Shown: one piece after another, positions 1 to 10,342 of the stretch
How positions within the stretch are numbered: the first letter of the stretch is position 1
How the letters are laid out: each line of letters starts with the position of its first letter
Assembly (NCBI RefSeq): GCF_020382885.2
Contig: NC_058493.1
Coordinates: forward strand, 28,336,999 to 28,400,998
DNA: 64,000 nucleotides
Direction: 5' to 3'
Source of the DNA: Scatophagus argus
Lineage: Eukaryota; Chordata; Actinopteri; Scatophagidae
Position numbers and translations under genes: made by a program
Notes under the pieces: model-generated
What the model saw: only the letters and a program-made list of their open reading frames with translations
What the model was told of the DNA's origin: nothing
Databases searched by the model: none

Positions 1-5
1 TTCAG

Positions 6-289
6 GCCAACACTTCCCCTGAGCAAACTGTCACTTCATCATTCAGTCAGCACATCCAGATGACACAGAATTATCATGCATCTGGACTGACCAACGTAAG
101 TCTAATATTTCCACTCGTTTAGCTCTGGTTCGGTCTCACCTGATGGGAAAATCAGTTTCTAATGTCCCTGTAACATTTTTCTCTCAGGTAAATCAGATTC
201 AACTTTTTATCCGCCCTCGTCTTTTTGAACTGTCAGCACACATGAGTAAAGATGATATTTTGATTGAGAATGAACACTTCAGTAAGTGA
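6..289 (+). CDS. Last two coding exons of an unrecognised upstream gene (partial)
   Basis: Two segments read in one frame across a well-formed intron. The first, 6-95 (30 codons), is preceded by ttcag at 1-5 and followed by gtaagt. The second, 188-289, is preceded by ttttctctcag and runs 33 codons to TGA at 287-289. Both junctions are phase 0. The joined C-terminus is polar and ends ...DDILIENEHFSK, with FIRPRLFEL near the start of the last exon. I do not recognise the protein, and no domain is evident in 63 residues. The 5' part of the gene lies outside the window. No AATAAA is obvious just downstream. Support comes from the open frames plus splice consensus at both ends of the intron; the gene identity is unknown. 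Confidence 0.5.
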
Positions 290-690
290 AAGAAGTCTGA
301 GATATCCAGAGGAGCTGGACCATGACCTGGACTCGCCCTGCCTGTATCCAGATAATCTCACATGTTCAGGTTTCTCACAGCTGTGATTGTTTGCAAAAGA
401 GCACCTACTCACCATTAGGTCTGGTGAAATGTACCTTTACTTCTTTGTAGATTTATTCAGAAGCCTTAGACCAACGGTGTGTATTTCACACAGGTTGGTA
501 ACCTGAAACCTTCTATTTGAAATTCTAATAATAATTACTGGACTGCAAATCCTGCTAAACGACACAAAGCACAGCCTCATAGCGAAAGTTCATCAAGATG
601 TTGGCTGAATTTGAACTTAGTTGAATAGACTCAGTGGTGCGACACAGAACTGAATGCAGGGCAAAGTTGCTGTCATAAAACGGGACACGG

Positions 691-941
691 GGCAGTCGTG
701 GATCAGCGGTTAGGGTGTCGGACCCGTAACCGGTGGATCGCTGGTTCGATTCCCCGTACCGGTGTCCATGGCTGAGGTACCCTTGAGCAAGGTATCTAAC
801 CCCCACTGCTCCCCGGGCGCTGCACGCGGTCGCCCACTGCCCCGGGTTTGCTGTGTGTGTGTGCACGTCACTTGGGTGGGTTAAATGCAGAGTACAGTTG
901 GAGTGAGTTCCCTCCAATGACAAGATATGTCACTTTCATAA
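691..941 (+). mobile_element. tRNA-derived SINE
   Basis: The 5' head looks like a tRNA: an A-box-like tggatcagcgg near 699-709 and a consensus B box ggttcgattcc at 743-753, the internal RNA polymerase III promoter of tRNA genes. It is followed by a non-tRNA body (actgctccccgggcgctg, then cacttgggtgggttaaatgc) that I recognise as the body shared by a common teleost SINE family. It ends in a short A-rich tail near 941. The head does not fold into a convincing complete cloverleaf with a CCA-ready acceptor stem, so this is a SINE and not a functional tRNA gene. The boundaries are approximate. Confidence 0.75.
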
Positions 942-1200
942 AAATGGTAAAATCAGCCTTATTTTGGTTACTTGGTCACTATTGTTCCTATGTCAGTTGA
1001 AATGTACATGCCCACATCAGTGAAACACTATTCACCTCCAAAAAAACTGACTGAAAGAAGGATTTTCAAAACCTCAAATTAAAGGGACAGTGCACAGTTT
1101 CACATATGAACTGTTGACATGAACTAGCGCTGTAACATCATGCAGAAGGAAATGTGCATCTACTCAGGGGTGAGATGCTCATGTTTGTGACAGGACAGGA

Positions 1201-1775
1201 TGTACATTTTTTGAACAAAAGTATTGGGACAGCCGACCATCACGCCAACAGGGACTTTAATGACGTCTCATTGTAAACACACAGACAGCTTTGCAGCTCT
1301 AACAGCTTCCACTCTTCTGTGAAGGCTTTCCACAACATGTTGGAGTGTTTCTGTGGGAATTTGTGCCCATTCATGCAGTAGAGCATTTGTGAGGTCACAC
1401 ACTGATGTTGGACCAAAAGGCCTGGCTCACAATCTCCGTTCCAGTTCATCCCAAAGGTGTTGGATGGGGTTGAGGTCAGGGCTCTGTGTGGGCCAGTCAA
1501 GTTCTTCCACACCAAACTCATCCAACCATGTCTTTATGGAGCTTTGCTTTGTGCACTGGGGCACAGTCATGCTGGAATAGAAAGGGGCCTTCAACAAACT
1601 GTTGCCACAAAGTTGGAAGCATAGCATTGTCCAAAATGTCTTGGTATGCTGAAGCATTAAGATTTCCCTTCACTGGGAGTCAGGGGCCGAGCTCAAACCC
1701 TGAGAAACAGGCCCACACCACACCTGAAGTCAATAATAAAGAGATGTGTCCCAATACTTTTGTCTATATAGTGTA
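1201..1775 (-). mobile_element. Internally deleted Tc1/mariner-like transposon relic
   Basis: The ends are inverted: aacaaaagtattgggacag at 1213-1231 and, at 1747-1775, gtcccaatacttttgtctat followed by atagtgta. On the minus strand, within about 1427-1657, the reading encodes the C-terminal part of a Tc1-type transposase, with DWPTQSPDLNPIQHLWDEL. In this family the third catalytic residue is the acidic one in NPIEHLW; here it is Gln. Only the last third of the transposase is present and the first two catalytic Asp residues are gone, so the copy cannot code for active enzyme. It is a non-autonomous fossil copy. Confidence 0.8.
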
Positions 1776-1820
1776 TGTGTAAAGTGAAACACAGGCATTA
1801 TGATGCTGAATGGACACTAC

Positions 1821-2893
1821 ACACTATGAGTCCTCATTACAGCTGAGTGTTGAGGTGTGTACAGGTGAGTATAGATAGTCATAATGCATTATAAGCCCCG
1901 TCAATCAGTCTCTACATTATAACCAGTTGAGAGACTCCATAAGACCCTTGAACTTATAATGAATCAAAAGTTACATCTATAATGTGTTATGACTGTTGAC
2001 ATAGTGCATCAGAAAGCTTTCTGTGTGTAAATGAATGTAGTGCATTATAACACACTATGAATCTGTCACAGTGAGCACAAAATTCTGCAGGGAGCACAAT
2101 GCAGCCCTCACAAGGCTTCCCACAGCAGAACCCAACTGTGTCAATGAGATATGAGATCGACACAAAGACAAAGCAAGCGGTGTCATCATTGGCATGATCA
2201 GAAGGCGAAGCAGGACCGTTAGGGTGATGGAATAGATACGTGTTGGCGTGGGAGCAAACAGCACAAGCAGTGCTGCACTGTGCTGCAGCAATGAGATGAG
2301 CCGGTCGAAAGTCCTGCAAACTGAAAGCAGGTTCTGAGCGAACTTGCATATTTTTACGATGGCCGCCTACATTTTTAAAAAAATATTCCTGCTTCGTTTC
2401 TTATGACCAGATTGTTGTATGAAATTAGAACAAGCAAATTAAAATTGAAAATATTCAACCATATATGGACAAATGAATGAATTGTCTCTGTGTTTGATAG
2501 GTGCTGTACAAATAAAGTTGACCTGCTTTGTCTCAGGAGGTGATGACGGTGACAGTTAAAGGTCATTTTCACAAGCATCCATTTGCACACCACATTCTTT
2601 AGCTGTTTAAACTGATGGTAACAGGAAGCCAACATGTGCTTCACTTTACTGACCATGGCAGCTCACGATACTGCAGTGACGGTTCACACGCTACGAGTCC
2701 TCACTACAGCTGAGTGTTCAGGTGTGTATGGATGAGTATAGGTGGTCATAATAGGTTATAACCAGTCAGGAGCCTCCATAAGACACTTGAATTTACAGTA
2801 TAATTTGTAATCAGTCACATCAATGATGTTTCATGACTGCTGATGTAGTGCACCATAAAGCGTTATGAAAGCATTATAATACACTAAGAATGT
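1821..2893. repeat. Two diverged direct copies of an unnamed repeat
   Basis: About 1821-2060 and about 2691-2893 align in the same orientation. Shared landmarks occur in order: gagtcctca-tacagctgagtgtt, gtgagtata, gtcataat, ccataagac-cttgaa, a gactg-tga-tagtgca run, and a final cattataa. The roughly 630 bp between them is unrelated to either copy and shows no coding signal. This could be a local segmental duplication or two insertions of one AT-rich transposon family. Confidence 0.55.
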
Positions 2894-3671
2894 CCCCACT
2901 ACAGATGTGGTCTTCACAGAACATTGATTAATTACACTCATTTACATGAAAAGTTACTGAATACACATTCAATTTCATGCTTATCAATCTTTTAAGTTTA
3001 AGTTTAAGTAAAGAGTCACATGCAACTGAATGAGCCACAGATTTAATATTTCTCGGTGAATGAAAAAAACAGGTTAATGAAATGAAAGTGTGTGGGCTGT
3101 GCAGAGCTCATCCAGGAGGAGTGACTGCTGTGCCTACCTGCAGGGGAGCTCGGAGTTTAACAAAAACACCTGCTCAGGTGCAGTGAGAATGATGTCTGAC
3201 TCACTGAACTGCAATGAGAGATGAAGAAAGACGTTTGTAAAAAATAAGGGCTCTAAAATTTTCCTCATTTAAAGGAAAATGAATCTTTTATTAGCATTTC
3301 ACCTGTAAATAAATGTGAGCCTTTTCTGATTTCCACCCACAGTTTTTGCAGTCATGTAAATTTTTCCGGACTGAAAAAAATATGGATGTTTGTGAAAGAA
3401 TGAAGATAATGTGGAAACTGCGTCCAACATATTATCCACTGAACAAAATCGCACACACACACCCACACACCAAGACTGCTTAGGTTTCAATTTCTCGATG
3501 AAAGGTACTGTATGTTTCCTGTTACATGGTTTACCATAATAAATGTCTTTAACCTCTTGTATTTTTTTTACTGAAACCAGTTCTGCAGCTGGTCTATTGT
3601 TCTGAAACATGGTGTGAATTCCATTCATCTCTGCAGGGCCGTCACCAGCTTCACTGGCAGGCCTCTAAGCA

Positions 3672-3679
3672 TATAAAAA
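3672..3679 (+). promoter_or_regulatory. TATA box of ZP gene 1
   Basis: TATAAAAA at 3672-3679 lies 61 bp before the ATG at 3740. That places a transcription start near 3700 and leaves a 5' UTR of about 40 nt. A strong TATA box suggests tissue-restricted expression; ppfia1 and cttn show none. Confidence 0.6.
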
Positions 3680-3739
3680 GATGCTGCAGGAGGATGTACG
3701 TGGCCCACAGTCTCTAGGCGGAGGTGAGTTTGTGGCATC

Positions 3740-6700
3740 ATGACTTCCACTCTGCTGCTTCAGCTGCTCCTGGTCTCCCTGGCATCGGCGTCGCACCACT
3801 ACGGGGGAACTGTGACCTTCACCTATAAAGGAAGAAACCCTGATGGGACGTTCAAGGTGAGCGATGCAACCTGATGTGTGTCTCATCTGTTTCTCTCATC
3901 ACTTTGTCATTATGGTCGCTCTGCTGGGTTTCATTATTCAGATTTTGTGTTCATTTAAGTTGAAGTTTTGATCTCTATTAGATCTAATTTAGTCTTTTTG
4001 CTTTTTATGATGTAAAGCCTAACATTTGATCATTTATCATTATTACTTATATCATTACACTTCATCGATAAAACAGTAAAAATCCCCTGATGGTGATGGT
4101 GATGGTGAACTAATCTATATAGCAGAACCACACAAGTTGGACTAAAGTTGGCTCACCATAAGGTTCAGTTTTTGCTTTAGAAATTACGATAGTTGATTAA
4201 TCGATTGATCCTTGCAGCTCTACATTTGACTGCCTCTTCCTGTTAGATCTGATATCCTTTTATAGTTATTGTTTTTATCATTATGGCTCCCGTTCTTGTC
4301 TTCAGGAGTGACTTCACTGACAACGTACAACATTATTGGTTTTATGATTTTAAAGAAGAAAGAAAGAAACACACATTTTTTAAATAAAGTATAACCAGTG
4401 ATGGAAAATAACTAAGTACAATCATTGAAGTACTGTACTTAAGTAGAGTTTGAAGGTACTTGTACTTCACTGAATATCTCCATTTTCTGATAATTTATAT
4501 TTCTGTGCCAATACAATTCAGAGGCAACTGTTGCACTTTTCACTCCTCCTGTCATAGATTTTGATGTAATCTTATAGATTAAGATAAAACTTTATTGATC
4601 CCTGAGGGGAAGTTCACAAGCTCCACTGGAAAGTAAACCAGTTTTTAAACCTCCTTCATCAGCTTCAACGTTAAAATGATGCACATGTTCACGCCTCAAT
4701 AGTTCTAATCTAACAATATAATATACACCACTCTGAAATATGCCTGATGCCAGTACTTCTACAAAATATTTAAATGACCTCTGCTTGAACTGATCCTTCT
4801 CCGCAGGTGGACATCCGCAACAGGGAAACCTTCGATGGGTGTCTGTACCACCACTACTGGTCTTGTTACACTGGAAACTGTGGTTACTCCAGCAGAGTTC
4901 AGAGAGGTGTACTGGACAGGAGCACCAACGCTCCTCGCTATAACAGCCAGTGGTGTGAAACCGAAACGGTCACCACACGACATGTTTTCACTGACAAACC
5001 TTTTGAAATGAGGTGAGCCAGTTGTTTTACTTAAATCCCAGTAACGTACAGCTGCTCTTCCTAAATAGTGTTTATTGATCGGAAGATCATCTTATTCCTC
5101 AACCCAGCAAGTGTATTTGCTGCGGTTTAGTTTGTCATGTTGCATGCATTCTTTCAAAAGTGTTGTTTGTCGATATAGGTTCTCAGTCATCCGGGTCATG
5201 GTAGTTGAAGTGCTGGAAGCAAAGGCAAAAGAATATCTAGGTTGTTAAAGACGTTTCACCTCTCATCGGAAAGGCTTCTCCAGCCCTGAGATTGAAGGGA
5301 AAGTCGAGCTATTTAACCTCTGTTGGGGCTGTCACCTTAGGGGTGGTCTTGAGGGTTGTTGACACTTCTTGCCATCATGTGAGTCAAATGTGAGTCATTA
5401 TGGTTATATGAGGGAAGATGCAAATGGGTGTTAAACCATCTGGGGAGACCTTTAGGTGTGAAAGATCATCTACGTCCGGGATAGAACGTCCATCTTTGAA
5501 CAAAAGTGGTAGCTTACGAGACCAACTTTCAGTCACCTAGAGTGCAGCTTTGAGATTCCTGCCCAGACAGTTTAACCCCCATTTGCACCTCCCTCATATG
5601 ACCATAATGACTCACATTTGACTCACATGATGCCAAGTGTCAACGACCCTCAAGACCACCGCTAAGGTGACAGCCCCAATAGAGGTTAAATAGCTCGACT
5701 TTCCCTTCAATCTCAGAGCTGGAGAAGCCTTTCCGATGAGAGGTGAAACGTCTTCAACAATCTAAAGATATCTGGTTGCCTTCGTTTCTAGCACTTAAAC
5801 AGTGTTGTTTTCACGCACACACCAGGGCACGTAGCTGTTGTTGGATCCCAGCACGAAACCCGGTTAGTTATTGGAATTTCCTCACCTCCTTGGATTTGGG
5901 AACGAGGTCTGACACAAGAAAACCCAACAGGTCACCAGATGTTGCCATTCTGCCCCTCCTACGGTAAGTTTCTCTGGTCATTACAGTAATTTGGCATAAG
6001 ATAATATCTACAGTAAGTTCAACATTATGTCTTAATTATACAATAATATATTTCTGTGTTTATAATATATTTGGATTTGAGTTGACTTGGACTTGACTCG
6101 GACTCAAGTCGGTTTTTTTTATATATATTTATATAGTGTTGTTTTATATTTATAGCATTAGGTATTTTTGTTAGGTTTTTGGGCTTATACTGGGACCGGG
6201 GAAACTAATTTCGTTCCACCTCATGTTTCTACATGTGTGAAATGACAATAAAGCTCCTTGAATCCTTGAATCCTTGACTACTCCACTACAACAGTGGTGC
6301 TAACTGTTAACATGTCTATTCAAGAATTCCTCAGAACTGCCCGCGGACATACAGGCTGATGTCCTTTGATCCTGACGGTGACAGAGTTCGATGCAGATAT
6401 GGAAACATCCCAAATTTAGAGTGCACCTCGTGCAACCTACCTTCAGGCTTCATCTTAGATCAGGTTGGTTAAGAACCCAGTTTTCTCAATATGCTGTGTG
6501 ACCGATGCTTTGCCTCTCTAAACTCATATGTCTTTGTATTGTTAGAGCTCTTGCATGTTGCACTACCAATTCTCCAGTGCCAACTATGGAGTTTATGGAT
6601 TTGAGCTGGTGGTGGAGGACTTCCCACAGAGGAGCATCACATTGGCCTACGCTGATGGATCCCGATCCACCAGGGCTCCACTGACTGCAAGGCGAAGGAG

Positions 6701-9700
6701 ATCAGTCATGAATCCAATGACCACCTCCTCTCCTACCACAGGGCCCCCATCCACTATTGCGAGCTGGTGGGGGTGGTGGCCAGCCACAACTGCATCCCCA
6801 TGGGGATGGTGGCAGACTCCTGCTATGACAGCAGCACCAACCCAAACTGCATCTCCATGGGGATGGTGGCAGACTCCAGCTATGAGAGCAGCACCAACCC
6901 AAACTGCATCTCCATGGGGATGGTGGCAGACTCCAGCTATGACAGCAGCACCAACCCAAACTGCATCTCCATGGGGATGGTGGCAGACTCCAGCTATGAG
7001 AGCAGCACCAACCCAAACTGCATCTCCATGGGGATGGTGGCAGACTCCAGCTATGACAGCAGCACCAACCCAAACTGCATCTCCATGGGGGTTGTGGCCA
7101 ACCACAACCTCCACATCGCACACCACAGGGCAGCTGTACGCCACCACCCCTCCTCTCAGTAAACTGCCTTTACAGTTCTCTTTCCTTGGTGAGTTGGGTT
7201 TTACGTGTCCACAGAATCGACCATCCACACTTTACTTTGAAGAAATCAAACCTGTTGCTGCGCTGCCCTCACCGAGTCCAAACCTTAAGGCCTGTTGTGT
7301 CTCTAGCACCACCTTAACGTGTTAATGTGATTGAGGTCAGGGCTCTGAGAGTAAACAGCAAATACGTTTGTAAGGGAGGGGTTTATACACAGAATACAGT
7401 ATTTGAGTGAATGTACCTTGTTTGACCGACCACTGCTCATACCATTCTCTTTGGTTTTAAACTCCAGTGGACCCTCCTGTTCCTTCATGTCAGGAGGGTC
7501 TCTACTTGCCACGGCTTGTGCACCCGACACCTGCAAACGCAGCTCGCGTCCAAGCGGAGGCCAACAAAGAGGTGGAGATCAGAGTGAAAGCACAAGCTTC
7601 ATACGCGACGTGAGAAACAACACGATCAGTGTGGCAACAAAGCATCCATCAGCAGGTCAGGTGACATCAGCATCAACAGGTAACCTCTGGCTCTTTGCTC
7701 TGTTTTCATACAGACTACATGATATCATCATGAGCGGGCCCACGAACATCACCAAGCACAGGACCACACATGACGAGTTTGTCATTAAGTGGACGCCTAC
7801 AGAAGATGACCTGGGGGATCACTACCCGATCTGCTTCGCTGTTGAATCAAGATGGGGGTGAGCCGAGTGTTTGTTTCTTTTATGTCACAACTATTTTGTG
7901 TGTGTGCACAACTGTGAATAACCTTAATAACCTCACCATCATTGCCCTCAGTTAAAGTGCTGAATCAGTGTTCACTGATGCCTTCCAGGTCGTCCATCTA
8001 TCAGTCCGAGATGAGGTGTGTCCTGGTGGACGTCATCAGGGAGGAAGGTGAGTCTCTGCGCTGCCTTAATGCCAACACAGTCAATAAGACCACTGACTTA
8101 CACATTCTGATTACAGCAGACAGATACATGGTAGCAACATCCAACATACGTCAATACAGACTTAAATATTATAGATTTTATTTATATATGTGCCACTGCA
8201 TTAACCATGCAGTTTTCTGCATATTAGTGTGGATCAAAGGGTAACTAAATATATGGTTTATTTTCAGTTGAAACCACAGTGATCTGCACTGAGTCCACCA
8301 TGACAGTAGTGGTTGAGAGGTCTTCAATTCCTGGAATTGATGTGAATCGTTTGCGGCTCAGTGACCCCGCCAACACCGCCTGCAGCCTCCACTCCAACAG
8401 CACTCACGTCATCGGTGTCATCCCTCTGAACGCCTGTGGCACTCAGATCGAGGTAACTCAGGGTTGTTTGTTCCCGCTGTGCTCGTCTCTCAACCATTGC
8501 CTTCTATTTTAATTAGCAGTATGAGGGCTTCCTATTTAACCTTATACTCTGCAGGAAGATGAAGAAAACCTAATGTTCAAGAATGAAATCACCACCGTCG
8601 ACAACGGCCGAGATGTGATCACCAGGAAACACCTGCTGGAGGTTCAGTTCTACTGCCAGTACCCCAAACGAGGAAACGTGACGCTGGGCTTCACGGCACA
8701 CAGGAATAACGTCACAGTGTTCGAGAAGGGCTTCGGCACCTTCACCTACGCCTTCGAGTTCTTCCCCAACGCGCAGTTCTGGTCCATGATCGATCCGAAC
8801 TCATACCCTCTGGAGTACGACATAGGGGACGAGATCTTCATGCAGATTGAGGCCACCTCGACAGTCAACAACACTGAGCTGTTTGTGGAGTCCTGCAGAG
8901 CTGCACCATATGACACCCCAAACTATTCGCCAACCTACTCCATCATTGAAAACGGGTAGGCACGAGGTCACAGAGTGCATAGCAAATTATTTGTGAAGGA
9001 TAGAGGGATAGAAATCTTAAGTGTTTCTCCATGTAGGTGATTGTATGATTAAATGTTTAATTTACCTTCCTGATCATGTGAATCAGTCTCCTGTAAGGTC
9101 TTCCACGGTGTGACACAGAGTTACATTTTCAACACTTCTCATGCTTCCCCTTTCGCTCCGACCAGGTGTAACGTGGACTCGACTGTTGAAACCTATTCCC
9201 CAGCCCACGAGAGGCAGTTCAGGTTCAGCATGGAGGCCTTCAAGTTCATTGGCTTGCATGACCAGGTGAAGAAGTGACTACATGCTTAGACTGGATTAAG
9301 TGACTCTAACTGTGTCTGTTATCACCCCTGAGTGAATATGTCCGATTCATAAATTCCTTTTTCACAGTTAAGTGGAAAAACAGTCACGACAAGGCGGTTA
9401 AAGTTGCAGCAGTCATGTAAGGCTCACCTGCTGATCTAAAGCCAGCTTTTCCTGTTGTTGTCAGGTGTACATCAGCTGTTCAGTCATCATGTGTGAAGCA
9501 GGGGAGCCCAACACCAGGTGCTCACAGGGATGCATCAACTCCACACAGTCAGCCCGCCGAAAGCGAGAGGCTACCACCCAGAGTGGGATACACTTTGTTT
9601 CCCAGGGTCCCCTCCGGCTGAGGAGGTCAGCAGAGCTCAGGGAAAGCCCAGGTATGAATACAAGCAGTGCTTTCTCTACAGCACACCCGCCTCCTTTGAG

Positions 9701-9870
9701 ATCACATGCAAATTACGCTTGTCTTCTCTCCAGTGATGAACCTGAATCTGAACCTGGTCTTCATCGCTGGATGTCTTCTTGCAGCCGTCGGCATGATCAG
9801 CGCCGCAGTCATGTACAAATCCAAAATGCTGAGGGTCAGATACCAGCCTTTGCCCACATCTGAAAGTTAG
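3740..9870 (+). CDS. ZP-domain membrane-anchored glycoprotein, long form (ZP gene 1)
   Basis: Exons: 3740-3856, 4807-5012, 5826-5963, 6325-6463, 6546-7188, 7468-7609, 7714-7857, 7989-8047, 8268-8452, 8555-8955, 9166-9265, 9465-9651, 9734-9870 (stop 9868-9870). All phases agree: 2598 nt, 865 aa. Order: signal peptide (1-17, MTSTLLLQLLLVSLASA); N-terminal region with paired cysteines (about 40-245), including a DPDGDRVRC stretch; basic ARRRR at 248-252; five 19-residue Thr/Pro/Trp repeats (291-385); an Ig/cadherin-like stretch (about 415-525) with WTPTEDDLGDHYPICF; ZP domain (about 530-785); furin-type RRKR (789-792) and a second LRLRR; transmembrane helix (about 826-847); short cytoplasmic tail. 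ZP domains polymerise after furin-site cleavage releases a C-terminal propeptide, so a shed or polymerising surface glycoprotein is inferred. I recall similar uncharacterised fish proteins; I give no symbol because I cannot tie it to GP2, UMOD or an egg-coat ZP gene. Confidence 0.9.
4389..4560. repeat. Interspersed repeat, acttaagta/ggtacttgta family
   Basis: Lies in intron 1 of ZP gene 1. Landmarks gtacttaagtag, gaaggtacttgtacttc and cagaggcaactgttgcac match the same ordered landmarks at 11623-11800 and, in other parts, 43271-43886. This pattern is widespread in teleost genomes. I cannot name the family. Confidence 0.5.
4565..4615 (-). repeat. LINE 3'-tail fragment
   Basis: agataaaactttattgatcc followed by ctgaggggaagttc is the complement of a gggatcaataaagt-type retroelement tail. 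Similar tails are seen at 27892-27946 (+) and 20255-20300 (-). Only about 50 bp remains here. Confidence 0.4.
5208..5796. mobile_element. Foldback (long inverted repeat) element in intron 2
   Basis: The left arm (about 5208-5435) and right arm (about 5570-5796) are near-perfect reverse complements. Outer ends read aagtgctgga and tagcactt. Inner matches include aagacgtttcacctctcatc against gatgagaggtgaaacgtctt, and tgagtcaaatgtgagtcatt against its complement. The loop is about 130 bp. No transposase is present, so this is a MITE-like element. Its right edge is 29 bp from the exon 3 acceptor (exon starts 5826). Confidence 0.85.
6816..7100 (+). repeat. 57-bp tandem repeat array (5 units) inside exon 5
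   Basis: Five 57-bp units (285 bp) encode 19 residues each, TPAM-T/R-AAPTQTASPWGWWQ, preceded by a degenerate partial unit from about 6759. Units alternate Met-Thr and Met-Arg (gacag versus gagag) in the order T-R-T-R-T, so the last duplications involved pairs (114 bp). Copies are almost identical, which suggests recent expansion and probable length polymorphism. Thr, Pro and Trp dominate, as in an extended O-glycosylated linker. Because 57 is a multiple of three, other frames on both strands are also open; those are by-products. Confidence 0.95.
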
Positions 9871-9886
9871 GAAGCAGCCCGAGCAG

Positions 9887-9892
9887 AATAAA
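9887..9892 (+). terminator. Poly(A) signal of ZP gene 1
   Basis: AATAAA lies 17 nt after the stop codon, giving a very short 3' UTR. The aligned site in ZP gene 2 (15106-15111) reads aatact and is not a signal. Confidence 0.7.
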
Positions 9893-10306
9893 GATTCTGT
9901 TTTAATCACATTTGGATATACAAAGATGAATTTGATTATTTTTCTATCAGATATCTGTTCATGTATCGAATCCCCTGCATATCTGTTTAAATGTCTACAG
10001 CTATAGTTGGACAAGCTGAAAGGATAGAAAATCAGTATCTTTGCAAAGTGAGTCTTGTTTTAAGCAACAGTGAAACCTGGTACTGCAGCTGCTGGGTGTT
10101 CAGTTCAGTAATCTGGGGTGTAGGTTTACCACTTTTCTACTTTTATGTTTTACGGTGTGGTTTAAAGCAACTATCTTCATTTACATGCATAGCCTTGTCT
10201 GAGCGTGATCGCTAACATGTCGAATGTTGTCAAAACACGTACACCTGCTAAATGGATCAGTAAAACATAAATTCTCTTACACCTGTGTTTGCTTTTGTCC
10301 TCTTCC

Positions 10307-10342
<36 letters not shown>

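Larger units (their letters stand above)
290..3671. other. Repeat-rich intergenic stretch
   Basis: I see no host gene between the upstream gene's stop and the TATA box of the first ZP gene. The stretch holds a tRNA-derived SINE (about 691-941), a Tc1/mariner relic (about 1201-1775) and two diverged copies of an unnamed repeat (about 1821-2060 and 2691-2893). The rest, including 2900-3670, is AT-rich sequence without recognisable coding or RNA features. Confidence 0.6.

Noticed and set aside
691..765. Functional tRNA gene
   Set aside because: A and B boxes are present, but no complete cloverleaf can be formed and the sequence runs directly into a known-type SINE body with an A-rich tail.
1987..2349. 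Minus-strand 120-codon open frame
   Set aside because: No recognisable domain or splice context, and it overlaps the AT-rich repeat copies; likely chance.
6816..7100. CRISPR-like array
   Set aside because: Units are contiguous near-identical tandem repeats without unique spacers, inside a coding exon of an animal gene.
6647..7228. Minus-strand genes of 193 and 139 codons and a second + strand frame over the 57-bp array
   Set aside because: They are by-products of a stop-free repeat whose length is a multiple of three. The + frame of exon 5 has homologous flanks and correct splice phases; the others do not.
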